Positions 18,589 to 27,399 of a stretch of DNA of 64,000 bases are shown here, in pieces. Source of the DNA: an uncultured Rikenellaceae bacterium (GTDB lineage: Bacteria; Bacteroidota; Bacteroidia; Bacteroidales; Rikenellaceae); contig CALVFY010000004.1 in the NCBI GenBank assembly GCA_944326945.1, positions 1 through 64,000 of the forward strand, read 5' to 3'. Every line of letters begins with the position of its first letter. Positions within the stretch are counted from its first letter, which is position 1. A model generated the notes under the pieces. That model did not search any database. It had not been told where the DNA came from and was given only the letters and a program-made list of their open reading frames with translations. The position numbers and the translations under genes are program-made.

Positions 18589-19497
18589 ATGAAACCTTTA
18601 ATAGATCCCGTACCCAGAGAACTGATCGAGCAAGAACTCACGCCCGAACGTCTGATGCGCGAAACCAATAACGGGGGTAACCTCATCTACGTCATCACAG
18701 CCGAAAACAGTCCCCACACCATGCAGGAGATCGGTCGGCTGAGAGAATGGTCGTTCCGCGACGCGGGCGGAGGCACAGGAGAAGATGTGGATATCGATGA
18801 ATTGGATACCGTCCCCGGAGGCTATAACCAACTGTTGGTATGGGATCCCAATGCCCGCGAAATTATCGGAGGATATCGTTTCATCATCTCGCGCGACAGC
18901 TACACGAAATATCTCTCCACCGAACACTATTTCCGGTTCAGCGATCGTTTCCGTCGAGACATCCTGCCCTGGACCATCGAACTGGGACGTTCCTTCGTAC
19001 AGCCCCATTACCAGGGAACCCGCACCAACACGAAGGCCATCTATGCACTCGACAACTTGTGGGACGGATTGGGCGGATTGATCGTACAGAACCCTGACAT
19101 GAAATACTTCTTCGGGAAGGTCACCATGTATGGCGACTACAACCGCGAAGCCCGCAATATGCTGATCTATTTCCTGCGGAAATATTTTCCCGATACGGAC
19201 AACCTCGTGGAACCGATATACCCGATCGAACTGAACATCGACAACGAAAAAATGGCAAAGATTTTCTGCGGAGTCAATTACGCCGAAGACTATAAAATCC
19301 TGGGCCGAGAGATCAGAGCACGTAACGAAAATGTTCCGCCGCTCATCAACTCCTACATGAACCTTTCGCCCACGATGAGAGTATTCGGCACGGTGTGCAA
19401 TCCCGATTTCGGCAATGTGGAAGAGACCGGTATTCTTATCACCATCGACGACATCTATCCCAAAAAAAGTGAGCGACACACCAAAAACATGAAATAA
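18589..19497 (+). CDS. GNAT-fold N-acyltransferase, probable GlsB/OlsB type
   Basis: 302 residues from ATG 18589 (MKPLIDPVPRELIEQE); an in-frame ATG 24 bp upstream precedes the expected transcript context and is not preferred. The conserved block around IGRLREWSFRDAGGGTG and then LLVWDPNAREIIGGYRFI is typical of the OlsB/haemolysin-like GNAT family, which transfers a 3-hydroxyacyl chain from acyl-ACP to the amino group of an amino acid. The C-terminal third is less recognisable. With the adjacent O-acyltransferase it could make glycine or serine lipids; the amino acid accepted cannot be read from the sequence. Confidence 0.72.
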   Translation: MKPLIDPVPRELIEQELTPERLMRETNNGGNLIYVITAENSPHTMQEIGRLREWSFRDAGGGTGEDVDIDELDTVPGGYNQLLVWDPNAREIIGGYRFIISRDSYTKYLSTEHYFRFSDRFRRDILPWTIELGRSFVQPHYQGTRTNTKAIYALDNLWDGLGGLIVQNPDMKYFFGKVTMYGDYNREARNMLIYFLRKYFPDTDNLVEPIYPIELNIDNEKMAKIFCGVNYAEDYKILGREIRARNENVPPLINSYMNLSPTMRVFGTVCNPDFGNVEETGILITIDDIYPKKSERHTKNMK

Positions 19498-19518
19498 TCA
19501 ATCTCTTTTCAGATATCT

Positions 19519-19553
19519 TCCCCGGCGGCAATTTCGTCGGGGATTTCTTTTTT
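19519..19553 (+). terminator. rho-independent terminator
   Basis: A 9-bp stem, TCCCCGGCG against CGTCGGGGA (one G-T pair), with a 7-nt loop is followed by TTTCTTTTTT. It ends the acyltransferase operon 22 bp after its stop codon. Confidence 0.85.
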
Positions 19554-19614
19554 CCGGAAACAACTGGTACGAACTTTGTTTCAAGAACCATATCAACATA
19601 AAAAAACATTCGAC

Positions 19615-19794
19615 ATGGCAGATATTGATAATTTTTACAACGACAAACTGGATTTCACCGACGTGGAAGAGCAGTTACAGGATCAATTTCAAGAGTTCAA
19701 GGAGACCGTAGAAGACACAAAGGATTCCGATCGACAAAAAGGGAATGAAGAAAAGCCGAAAGAAAAGCCGAAATCCTGCGGATGCCGGCATTGA
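19615..19794 (+). CDS. small acidic protein of unknown function
   Basis: 59 residues from ATG 19615 (MADIDNFYNDKLDF); an earlier in-frame ATG at 19576 would start close to the preceding terminator. The protein is rich in Asp, Glu, Lys and Gln with heptad-like hydrophobics (about 13-32), then a Lys/Pro/Glu tail ending in KSCGCRH, where the two cysteines and terminal histidine could bind a metal. It ends 1 bp before the convergent polyprenyl synthase stop. I recognise no family. Supporting it are a terminator just upstream that separates it from the lipid operon, and a length and composition unlike a shadow frame. Confidence 0.5.
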   Translation: MADIDNFYNDKLDFTDVEEQLQDQFQEFKETVEDTKDSDRQKGNEEKPKEKPKSCGCRH

Positions 19795-19795
19795 T

Positions 19796-20779
19796 TCATT
19801 TATCTCTTTCAGCAATATAATCACACAAATCCAGGAGCGAGCGGCGATACGGGGACTCGGGATAAACCGTCAACAGTTCCCGAGCACGATCCAGATATTG
19901 GTTCATCGTCAGGGTCGAACGTTCCAAACCACCCCCGGAGATCACTGCATCCCGCAGATAATCCACATTTTCCGGATGTCGGCGAATATCCGATAATTTA
20001 GCGATCAGACGTTTGCGTTCAGACTCCGAGACCGACTCCAGAACAGACAGCAACGGGAGCGTAATTTTACGTTCCCGCAGATCACCGCAAGCCGGTTTTC
20101 CCGTCTGAGAAGAGAATCCATAATCCAGAATATCATCCTTGATCTGGAAAGCAATTCCCAGATAATCCCCGAATGTCTTCATCCGGTCCACCTCTTCCGA
20201 GGAAGCCCTTACGGCCAACGCTCCCGATCCGCTGCTGGACCCTATCAGGGTGGCTGTTTTCTTATAGATGATGTCCAGATAGATCTCTCGAGTCATCTCC
20301 AAACGATCGCTCTGCTGGCTCTGAATCAACTCTCCCTCACACACCTGGCCAATTGATTTTGTAATAAAAGTTACTATATCGACCGCCCCGCAATCCAATC
20401 CGAGAGAAAAACTTCGGGCAAAGATATAATCCCCGATCAACACCGACGTACGCGAACGCCATAGAGCACTCACAGCCGGTTTGCTGCGCCTTACGTATGC
20501 CTCATCCACCACATCGTCGTGCACGAGCGACGCCGTATGCAACATCTCAATCAACATGGCAGCCAGATAACTCCGCTCGCCGATTGGCTCCCTCCCTCCG
20601 TGTAACGCTCCGGAAAGTATCACAAGCAAAGGTCTGATCCCTTTTCCCCTCGTATTGAAAATGTAGTTCAGAATCGAGGACACATATAAATTCGGGCTAC
20701 GCAGAGCATCACGCAAATACTCTTCGTAAGCCGCCAATTCCGTCAGCACGGGTTCCCGTATCGAATCAAGTGTCGCCAT
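19796..20779 (-). CDS. polyprenyl diphosphate synthase (IspB-like)
   Basis: 327 residues from ATG 20779 (MATLDSIREPV); an upstream ATG at 20812 overlaps the promoter region. Trans-isoprenyl diphosphate synthase fold: FARM motif DDVVD at 88-92 (LVHDDVVDEA), GKGIRP in the N-terminal region, and the second Asp-rich motif KDDILDYG. It elongates farnesyl diphosphate with isopentenyl diphosphate, probably giving the octaprenyl-type side chain of menaquinone; the chain length cannot be read reliably. It is monocistronic and divergent from the yfhO gene. Confidence 0.9.
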   Translation of the reverse strand: MATLDSIREPVLTELAAYEEYLRDALRSPNLYVSSILNYIFNTRGKGIRPLLVILSGALHGGREPIGERSYLAAMLIEMLHTASLVHDDVVDEAYVRRSKPAVSALWRSRTSVLIGDYIFARSFSLGLDCGAVDIVTFITKSIGQVCEGELIQSQQSDRLEMTREIYLDIIYKKTATLIGSSSGSGALAVRASSEEVDRMKTFGDYLGIAFQIKDDILDYGFSSQTGKPACGDLRERKITLPLLSVLESVSESERKRLIAKLSDIRRHPENVDYLRDAVISGGGLERSTLTMNQYLDRARELLTVYPESPYRRSLLDLCDYIAERDK

Positions 20780-20798
20780 TATTCTGTTTTCGAAGCAA

Positions 20799-20817
20799 CA
20801 AATGTACAGCAAATTTA
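20799..20817 (-). promoter_or_regulatory. candidate -7 boxes of the polyprenyl synthase gene
   Basis: Two overlapping-range matches to TAnnTTTG occur on the minus strand, TACATTTG (20799-20806) and TAAATTTG (20810-20817), 19 and 30 bp from the chosen start. Neither has a good -33 box. One of them is likely the real element. Confidence 0.4.
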
Positions 20818-20885
20818 CGGATAGTTTCTGATATCTCGACTATTTTTTATTACTTTGCAACATTAAAAACCGTGTCTCACAAGGA

Positions 20886-23414
20886 ATGAACAATCGGAAA
20901 CCATTCATGCGCCTACTTCCCTATCTGGTGGCGCTCGGGCTGTTTATCGCGCTCGACATGCTCTATTTTGCCCCTCAGTACGAGGGTAAACAGTTGCAAA
21001 TGCACGACGTAACCCAGTATCAGGGCATGAGCAAGGATATTCTCGACTACAAGGAACAATACGGAACCGATCCTCACTGGACCGGAAATATGTTCGGAGG
21101 GATGCCGGCCTACCTGATCGCCGTACACTATCCCACGACATGGGTCAAATATGCCTCGGAGGTGATGAATTTTCTGGGCGATCCGGCCTGTCTGATCTTC
21201 ATCGCCATGGTCGGATTTTTCGTGCTGCTGCTGCTGTGCGGCATCAATCCATGGATCGGCATTATTCCTTCGCTCGCCTACGGACTCTCCACCTACTTTT
21301 TCATTATTATCGGAGCGGGACACATTACGAAAATGGTGGCCTTGGCCTGGGCTCCGATGATGGTAGGTGCCGTCTTCTACACCTATCGTCGGAACATGTG
21401 GCTCGGAGCAGCCCTCACGGCACTCTTCGCCTCGGTGGAACTGGCCGCCAACCACCCGCAGATCACCTATTATTTTCTACTGATACTGATCGCCTTCTGG
21501 ATCAACGAGGCGATCCAGTCCTTCCGGCAGAAGACCCTGCCCCGATTCGCCAGGGCCACCGGTCTTCTGGCATTGGCCGCCATACTGGCCGTAGGGTCCA
21601 ATCTGGCTCCGCTATGGTACGTACAACAACACTCCGGCGACACGATCCGAGGCGGTACGGAATTGACTCAATCGGGTAGTGAATCGGCCTCCAAGCAACA
21701 GGGATCGGGTCTGGATATCGACTATGCCACGGCCTGGAGTTACGGCAAGGCAGAGAGTTTCAACCTCTTCATCCCGGATCTGATGGGAGGTGCATCCGAC
21801 AGGGGGTTCTCCACGGACGGTCCCGTAGCACAAACTCTTTCCAAATACGGGGCCCGCAACCTGGCCACACAACTTCCCGGTTACTGGGGAGATCAACCCA
21901 TCACGGCCGGTCCGACCTATATTGGAGCCGTTGTCATTTTCCTCTGTGTGTTGGGACTTTTTCTGCTCCGAGGACGATGCAAATGGTGGATCGTGGTGAT
22001 CACGGTGCTGGCTCTGCTGCTGAGCTGGGGCAAAAACCTGATGTGGTTCACCGAACTCTTCTTCCACTATTTCCCGGGATACAACAAATTCCGTACGGTA
22101 TCGATGATCCTGGTGATCGTGGAGTGGAGCGTGCCCTTCATCGCCGCCCTGTTATTAGGCAAACTCTGGAAACAGGAGATCGAACGTCCCCGTATGCTGA
22201 AAGCACTCAAATATACGCTGATCATCACCGGCGGCCTTGCATTGCTGTTCGCTTTGGGCGGCGGATCACTGTTCCGCTTCGGCGAGGAAAGCACCTATGA
22301 CATGATGTTGCAGATGACCGGCAACAACTCGAAAATCGCCGAAGAACTGACCTCCGCCATCGTACAGGAACGGGCCGAAATGTTGCGATCCGACTCGTTG
22401 CGTTCGCTGCTGTTCGTCCTGCTCACGGGCGGCACCCTACTTTTCTATGCACTGGGCAAAATGCGTCGCGGCTGGCTCGTAGCCATTCTTACCGTGCTGG
22501 TATGCGCCGACCTGATTCCGGTCAATCTGCGTTACCTGCCCCAAAGCAAATTCGTGGAACCACGCAAGGCAGAGATCAAACCCACCGAAGCCGACCTGCA
22601 GATTCTGGCCGATACGACCCCCGGTTATCGTGTAGCCAACTTCACGGTCAGCCCTTTCAACGATGCCACGACCTCCTATTTCCACCGCTCGATCGGAGGA
22701 TATCACGGAGCCAAACTGCAACGTTATCAGGATCTGATCGACCGCCATCTTTCACAGATGCACACGGAGGTCTACAATATGCTCAACACGAAATACTTCA
22801 TCATGCCCGGACAGGACGGACAACCCACCGTGCAGGTCAATCCGGAAGCCAACGGAGCCGCATGGTTCATCTCAAAAGTAGAATGGGCCGCCACTCCGGA
22901 CGAAGAGATTGCCGCTCTGGACACTCTTCAAACCAAAACTACGGCCGTCGTGGACAAACGCTTCGAAACACAGGTCGAAAAGGAATTGGGAGACACCCCT
23001 CTCATAGTCGATTCCACGGCATCGATCACGCTGACCGACTATCGACCCAACCAACTGACCTACACCTGTCGCAGCACAGCCAAAGGGATAGCCGTCTTCT
23101 CCGAGATCTACTACGACAAGGGCTGGACCGTGACACTGGATGGAAAACCGGCCGACTATTTCCGTGCCGACTATCTGTTGAGAGCCATGGTACTCCCCGC
23201 CGGCGAACATACCGTGGTATTCCGTTTCCGGGCGCCGAATTTCGATCTGCTCTCCAATATCACACTAATCTTTTCGCTACTCATATTCGCAAGTGTCATC
23301 GCTGCAGCCGGTTGGACCATAGTCCGTCGTCGGAAAGAAAAACTCGCGGACGAAACTTCCGCCCAGGATGAACAGCATGGAGAAACGAACAGACCCTACA
23401 ACGCCAAAAAGTAA
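20886..23414 (+). CDS. YfhO family integral membrane protein
   Basis: 842 residues with about a dozen membrane helices in the N-terminal two thirds, a long extracytoplasmic domain (about 555-790) and a last helix near 795-820. The first helix is at 12-27 and the conserved early region DVTQYQGMSKDILDYKEQYGTDPHWTGNMFGGMPAYL is typical of YfhO. YfhO in Firmicutes is a GT-C-like protein tied to glycosylation of lipoteichoic acid; the substrate in Bacteroidota is unknown. It overlaps or abuts ftsX and probably shares its transcript. A TTACTTTG box (one mismatch to the -7 consensus) lies about 29 bp upstream. Confidence 0.85.
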   Translation: MNNRKPFMRLLPYLVALGLFIALDMLYFAPQYEGKQLQMHDVTQYQGMSKDILDYKEQYGTDPHWTGNMFGGMPAYLIAVHYPTTWVKYASEVMNFLGDPACLIFIAMVGFFVLLLLCGINPWIGIIPSLAYGLSTYFFIIIGAGHITKMVALAWAPMMVGAVFYTYRRNMWLGAALTALFASVELAANHPQITYYFLLILIAFWINEAIQSFRQKTLPRFARATGLLALAAILAVGSNLAPLWYVQQHSGDTIRGGTELTQSGSESASKQQGSGLDIDYATAWSYGKAESFNLFIPDLMGGASDRGFSTDGPVAQTLSKYGARNLATQLPGYWGDQPITAGPTYIGAVVIFLCVLGLFLLRGRCKWWIVVITVLALLLSWGKNLMWFTELFFHYFPGYNKFRTVSMILVIVEWSVPFIAALLLGKLWKQEIERPRMLKALKYTLIITGGLALLFALGGGSLFRFGEESTYDMMLQMTGNNSKIAEELTSAIVQERAEMLRSDSLRSLLFVLLTGGTLLFYALGKMRRGWLVAILTVLVCADLIPVNLRYLPQSKFVEPRKAEIKPTEADLQILADTTPGYRVANFTVSPFNDATTSYFHRSIGGYHGAKLQRYQDLIDRHLSQMHTEVYNMLNTKYFIMPGQDGQPTVQVNPEANGAAWFISKVEWAATPDEEIAALDTLQTKTTAVVDKRFETQVEKELGDTPLIVDSTASITLTDYRPNQLTYTCRSTAKGIAVFSEIYYDKGWTVTLDGKPADYFRADYLLRAMVLPAGEHTVVFRFRAPNFDLLSNITLIFSLLIFASVIAAAGWTIVRRRKEKLADETSAQDEQHGETNRPYNAKK

Positions 23415-23418
23415 CAGA

Positions 23419-24300
23419 ATGGTTCACGACAGCAATAAAAAGCTCAAACGCAAGGTACGCAACTCGTACATCATCTCTACGGTCAGCATAGCCCTGGTAC
23501 TGTTCCTACTGGGCACGGTAGGTTACCTGATTCTCAACGCACTGCTGGCCACCCAACGCATGAAGGAGAATGTCACAGTCTACGTCATGCTGCGTACGGA
23601 CGCGACCGACAAACAAACGACCACTATCAAAAACAACCTGACGAAACAGCCCGCCGTTCGTGAAGTGACATTCGTCACAAAAGAAGAAGCCGCCGAAGAG
23701 TTCAAAGAGTATGCAGGAAGCGATTTTGTAGAATTCCTCCAACAAAACCCACTGCCTGATTCGTTCGAAGTGAGCCTTCACGCCCACTCTTCGGAGAAAG
23801 AGACCATCCGCGCCCTCGAATCGCAGATCATGCAGTGGCCGGGCGTAGACGAAGTAGTCTATCAACGCAACGTGATCGAACAGATCACCTCCAATATCAA
23901 CAAATTCAATCTGATCCTGTTACTGTTCGGAGGCACATTGTTGATCATCTCGCTGATCCTGCTCAACAATACCATCCGCGTGACAATCTATTCCAAACGT
24001 TACATTATCAACACCATGAAACTGGTAGGCGCAACCCGTTGGTTTATTCTCCGCCCCTTCCTCGGATCGGGAATCCTGCAGGGAATCTACGCGGGAATTA
24101 TCGCCTCGCTGATGCTCGCCGGTATGGTAGCCGGACTGAACGAGGGGATTCCCGAAGTACGTTTCGTGGCCGAACGTTTGCAGATACTCATCATCATGGG
24201 CGGTATGCTGGTAGGGGGAATCATCATCTCGCTGCTGTTCACCTCGTTCGCCGTCAATAAATTCATCAAGATGCCCACCGGGCGAATCCACATGTATTAA
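23419..24300 (+). CDS. ftsX: cell division ABC transporter permease FtsX
   Basis: About 293 residues from ATG 23419 (MVHDSNKKLKRKV), 4 bp after the upstream stop; ATG 23377 and ATG 23368 inside yfhO are possible longer starts. Topology is four helices: one at about 22-44, an extracytoplasmic domain to about 165, then three helices (about 175-195, 220-245, 260-280). The FtsX fold controls periplasmic peptidoglycan hydrolases with the ATPase FtsE. ftsE is not next to it, which is common in Bacteroidota. Confidence 0.92.
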   Translation: MVHDSNKKLKRKVRNSYIISTVSIALVLFLLGTVGYLILNALLATQRMKENVTVYVMLRTDATDKQTTTIKNNLTKQPAVREVTFVTKEEAAEEFKEYAGSDFVEFLQQNPLPDSFEVSLHAHSSEKETIRALESQIMQWPGVDEVVYQRNVIEQITSNINKFNLILLLFGGTLLIISLILLNNTIRVTIYSKRYIINTMKLVGATRWFILRPFLGSGILQGIYAGIIASLMLAGMVAGLNEGIPEVRFVAERLQILIIMGGMLVGGIIISLLFTSFAVNKFIKMPTGRIHMY

Positions 24301-24316
24301 AACGTGCACAATCAAT

Positions 24317-24592
24317 ATGAAAACGAACAAAAAAACTACCACGGAAATTACACCCGAAAAAGAGGCCCGTATGGCACTGGGTCCGACCAACTATAAATTG
24401 ATGTTGATCGGCTTCGGAATCATTGTACTGGGTTTTATCCTGATGGTGGGCGGAGCCAGTCCCTCGCCTGACGAATTCAATTATGACATGTTCAGTTTCC
24501 GGCGTATTACGTTGGCTCCCATCCTCGTATTGGGCGGGTTTGCCTTCGAGGTCTATGCCATTATGAAACGCAACAAATCCAAAAATAAATAA
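24317..24592 (+). CDS. DUF3098 family membrane protein
   Basis: 91 residues. Two membrane helices (about 28-45 and 64-82) are joined by a short loop with SPSPDEFNYDMFSFRRITLAP, the hallmark stretch of the Bacteroidota DUF3098 family. Function is unknown. It sits 16 bp after ftsX and 4 bp before uppP, a conserved neighbourhood that suggests an envelope role. Confidence 0.85.
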   Translation: MKTNKKTTTEITPEKEARMALGPTNYKLMLIGFGIIVLGFILMVGGASPSPDEFNYDMFSFRRITLAPILVLGGFAFEVYAIMKRNKSKNK

Positions 24593-24596
24593 GTTC

Positions 24597-25400
24597 ATGG
24601 ATATCTGGGAAGCTATCGTACTGGGAATCGTACAGGGATTAACTGAATTTCTTCCTGTCAGCAGCAGCGGACACCTTCAAATCGCCAAAGAGATTCTGGG
24701 AGTCACCATTCTGGATAACTTGTCGTTCGACGTGACACTTCATGCCGCCACCGTACTGAGCACGATCGTGGTCTTCCGGCAGGAGATCGTACGCCTGGCT
24801 CGGGGATTCTTCTCCACGCACTACAACGATGACATGGCCTATGTACTGAAAATCTTGTTGTCGATGATTCCCATCGGGATCATCGGGTTTACCTTCAAGG
24901 ACCAACTCAACGAGATGCTCGCCTCACCCTCTATTCTGGCTATCGTAGGAGCCATGTTGTTATTGACTGCCATCCTGCTGGCACTCACCCATTTCTACAA
25001 GCCCCAACCCAAAGAGTCTATCTCCTATCGGGATGCCTTCATCATCGGTCTGGCGCAGGCTTGTGCCGCCATGCCGGGATTGTCCCGTTCGGGATCGACC
25101 ATCGCTACGGGCCTGTTGTTGGGGAACAAAAAAACAAGCGTTGCCCAATTCTCTTTTCTGATGGTATTACTGCCGATCATAGGCGAAACCTTCCTGCAAA
25201 TTATGGGTGGAGAATTCGCTGTTTCGGAGACGGGAATCGGTCTGGGAGCCCTGATAGGAGGATTCCTCGCTTCGTTCGTAGTGGGTTATCTGGCCTGCCG
25301 ATTCATGATCGGCATGGTCAAACGGGGCAAACTGATCTGGTTTGCACTCTACTGTGCCGTGGCAGGTATCACCTCGCTGGTCTATTATCTGATAAACTAA
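24597..25400 (+). CDS. uppP: undecaprenyl-diphosphate phosphatase UppP (BacA)
   Basis: 267 residues with eight predicted membrane helices. It dephosphorylates undecaprenyl diphosphate so that the carrier can be reused for peptidoglycan and O-antigen. The two active-site motifs are EFLPVSSSGH (17-26) and PGLSRSGST (160-168). Overproduction in this family gives bacitracin tolerance. It probably belongs to the yfhO-ftsX-DUF3098-uppP-folD run. Confidence 0.96.
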   Translation: MDIWEAIVLGIVQGLTEFLPVSSSGHLQIAKEILGVTILDNLSFDVTLHAATVLSTIVVFRQEIVRLARGFFSTHYNDDMAYVLKILLSMIPIGIIGFTFKDQLNEMLASPSILAIVGAMLLLTAILLALTHFYKPQPKESISYRDAFIIGLAQACAAMPGLSRSGSTIATGLLLGNKKTSVAQFSFLMVLLPIIGETFLQIMGGEFAVSETGIGLGALIGGFLASFVVGYLACRFMIGMVKRGKLIWFALYCAVAGITSLVYYLIN

Positions 25401-25418
25401 TGTAATACTAATCGAGAC

Positions 25419-26294
25419 ATGACAATCATAGATGGAAAAGAAGTCGCAGCCAGCCTGCGTAAAGAAATCGCTGCAGAAGTGGCAGAGATGACTGCCGGGG
25501 GGGCAAAAGTTCCCTATTTGGTAGCCGTACTGGTCGGAAACGACGGAGCCAGCCAAACCTACGTGGGGCACAAAGAGAAATGTTGTGCAGAGGTAGGATT
25601 CCGTTCCACCGTACTTCGCCTTCCGGAAGAGACCACTCAGGAGCAGTTATTGGCTGAAATCGACCGACTCAATCGCGATCCGGAAGTGGACGGATTCATC
25701 GTACAGCTTCCCCTGCCCAAACATATTTCGGAACAGGCCGTAATCGAAGCTATCGACCCCCGCAAGGATGTAGACGGTTTTCACCCGGTCAACACAGGAC
25801 GTATGGTATCGGGACTCCCCTCCTACCTGCCCGCTACACCCGACGGAATCCTCTCTCTGCTTCGTTACTATAAGATCGAAACCGCCGGCAAACATTGCGT
25901 CGTGATCGGACGCAGCAATATCGTCGGACGGCCTATCGCCAACCTGCTCTCGCAAAAGGGGTGGGATTGCACTGTCACGATCTGTCACAGTCGGACAAAA
26001 AATCTGAAAGAGGTGGTTGCTTCGGGCGATATCGTAATCGCAGCACTGGGTAAGGCCGAATTTGTTACGGCCGATATGATCAAACCGGGAGCCGTAGTAA
26101 TCGACGTAGGCATCACTCGCGTACCGAGCGACAAGACCAAAAGCGGCTGGAAACTTCTGGGCGATGTCAAATTCGACGAAGTGGCCCCCAAGTGCAGTTA
26201 CATCACCCCTGTCCCGGGTGGAGTAGGACCGATGACGATCATATCCCTAATGAAAAACACACTCAAAGCAGGCCGCAAGGAGATCTACGGATAA
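25419..26294 (+). CDS. folD: bifunctional methylenetetrahydrofolate dehydrogenase/cyclohydrolase FolD
   Basis: 291 residues. It interconverts 5,10-methylene-THF, 5,10-methenyl-THF and 10-formyl-THF in the cytosol. The catalytic lysine is in YVGHKEKCC (about residue 53-56), [13 protein letters not shown] and the NADP-binding [14 protein letters not shown] are family signatures, and PGGVGPMT closes the protein. Length is normal. Confidence 0.96.
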   Translation: MTIIDGKEVAASLRKEIAAEVAEMTAGGAKVPYLVAVLVGNDGASQTYVGHKEKCCAEVGFRSTVLRLPEETTQEQLLAEIDRLNRDPEVDGFIVQLPLPKHISEQAVIEAIDPRKDVDGFHPVNTGRMVSGLPSYLPATPDGILSLLRYYKIETAGKHCVVIGRSNIVGRPIANLLSQKGWDCTVTICHSRTKNLKEVVASGDIVIAALGKAEFVTADMIKPGAVVIDVGITRVPSDKTKSGWKLLGDVKFDEVAPKCSYITPVPGGVGPMTIISLMKNTLKAGRKEIYG

Positions 26295-26314
26295 ACACAC
26301 CGCATGAGATACGT

Positions 26315-27337
26315 TTACACGTCGTGCGACAAGGGGGCGGGAGTGACATTACTCGTGTCAAACTCGCCCCAACGTTCGCCGATATAGTCGAGCGTACGAA
26401 GCAGATCGGGTACCTCATTCAATGTAACCAGTTGCAGACGGGTAGACTTGAAATCGGGCAATCCTTTGAAATAGTTCGATAAATGACGCCGCATCTCGAG
26501 CACTCCCACTTTGGGACCCTTCACCTCCACCGATTTGAGCAGATGGCGTTTGGCAATCGCCACCCGTTCCGGGACCGAAGGCTGCGGTAAGATCTCTCCG
26601 GTCGAGAGATAGTGTCGAACCTCACGAAAAATCCACGGACGGCCATACGTGGCCCGTCCGATCATCACTCCGTCCACGCCATAACGATCGAATGCCCGGG
26701 CAGCATCCTCTCCCGAAGCAATATCCCCGTTACCGATAATGGGAATGTACATCCGGGGATTGTTTTTCACCTCACCGATCAGAGTCCAGTCGGCCACGCC
26801 CCGATACATCTGTGCCCGCGTACGACCATGAATCGTCAGGGCAGCAATACCCACATCCTGAAGACGTTCGGCAATCTCCACAATATTGCGATGCTCGTCG
26901 TCCCATCCTAACCGGGTTTTGACCGTAACGGGAGTATGTACCGCCTCCACGATCCGACGCGTCATCTCCACCATCAACGGGACATCACGCATCATACCGC
27001 TACCGGCCCCACGTCCTGCGATCTTCTTCACCGGACAACCGAAATTGATATCGATCACGTCCGGACGAGCCTCTTCAGCCACTCGGGCGGCCTCCACCAT
27101 CGGCTCGATCAGATGACCATAGATCTGGATTCCCACGGGTCGTTCCTGTTCCGAAATATTCAACTTGGCACGTGATTTGGCCGCATCACGAATCAGCCCG
27201 TCGGATGAGATGAATTCCGTATAGACCATATCCGCACCGAACTCCTTGCACATATAACGGAACGAGGGATCGGTGACATCCTCCATCGGGGCTAAAAAGA
27301 GCGGTTTATCGCCCAAGTCCATATCGGCTATCTTCAT
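26315..27337 (-). CDS. dusB: tRNA-dihydrouridine synthase DusB-like
   Basis: 340 residues. An FMN-dependent TIM-barrel enzyme that reduces uridine in the tRNA D-loop. It begins MKIADMDLGDKPLFLAPMED with the FMN-phosphate motif region, and the catalytic cysteine is C101 in NFGCPVKK. IHGRTRAQMYRG and NGDI are typical of Dus. It converges with folD and is divergent from argS with only 62 bp between the start codons. Confidence 0.92.
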   Translation of the reverse strand: MKIADMDLGDKPLFLAPMEDVTDPSFRYMCKEFGADMVYTEFISSDGLIRDAAKSRAKLNISEQERPVGIQIYGHLIEPMVEAARVAEEARPDVIDINFGCPVKKIAGRGAGSGMMRDVPLMVEMTRRIVEAVHTPVTVKTRLGWDDEHRNIVEIAERLQDVGIAALTIHGRTRAQMYRGVADWTLIGEVKNNPRMYIPIIGNGDIASGEDAARAFDRYGVDGVMIGRATYGRPWIFREVRHYLSTGEILPQPSVPERVAIAKRHLLKSVEVKGPKVGVLEMRRHLSNYFKGLPDFKSTRLQLVTLNEVPDLLRTLDYIGERWGEFDTSNVTPAPLSHDV

Positions 27338-27357
27338 ACGGTGTTATGATTTTGCCG

Positions 27358-27365
27358 CAAAAATA
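27358..27365 (-). promoter_or_regulatory. candidate -7 box of dusB
   Basis: TATTTTTG on the minus strand fits TAnnTTTG, 20 bp upstream of the dusB start. It ends 2 bp from the opposing argS -7 box. Confidence 0.5.
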
Positions 27366-27367
27366 GC

Positions 27368-27375
27368 TATCTTTG
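27368..27375 (+). promoter_or_regulatory. candidate -7 box of argS
   Basis: TATCTTTG is a perfect TAnnTTTG box, 24 bp upstream of ATG 27400. It rules out a TTG start inside the box and supports the shorter argS start. No standard -33 box is seen at 19-21 bp. Confidence 0.6.
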
Positions 27376-27399
27376 GCGACAAAACAGCTTATATACGAC

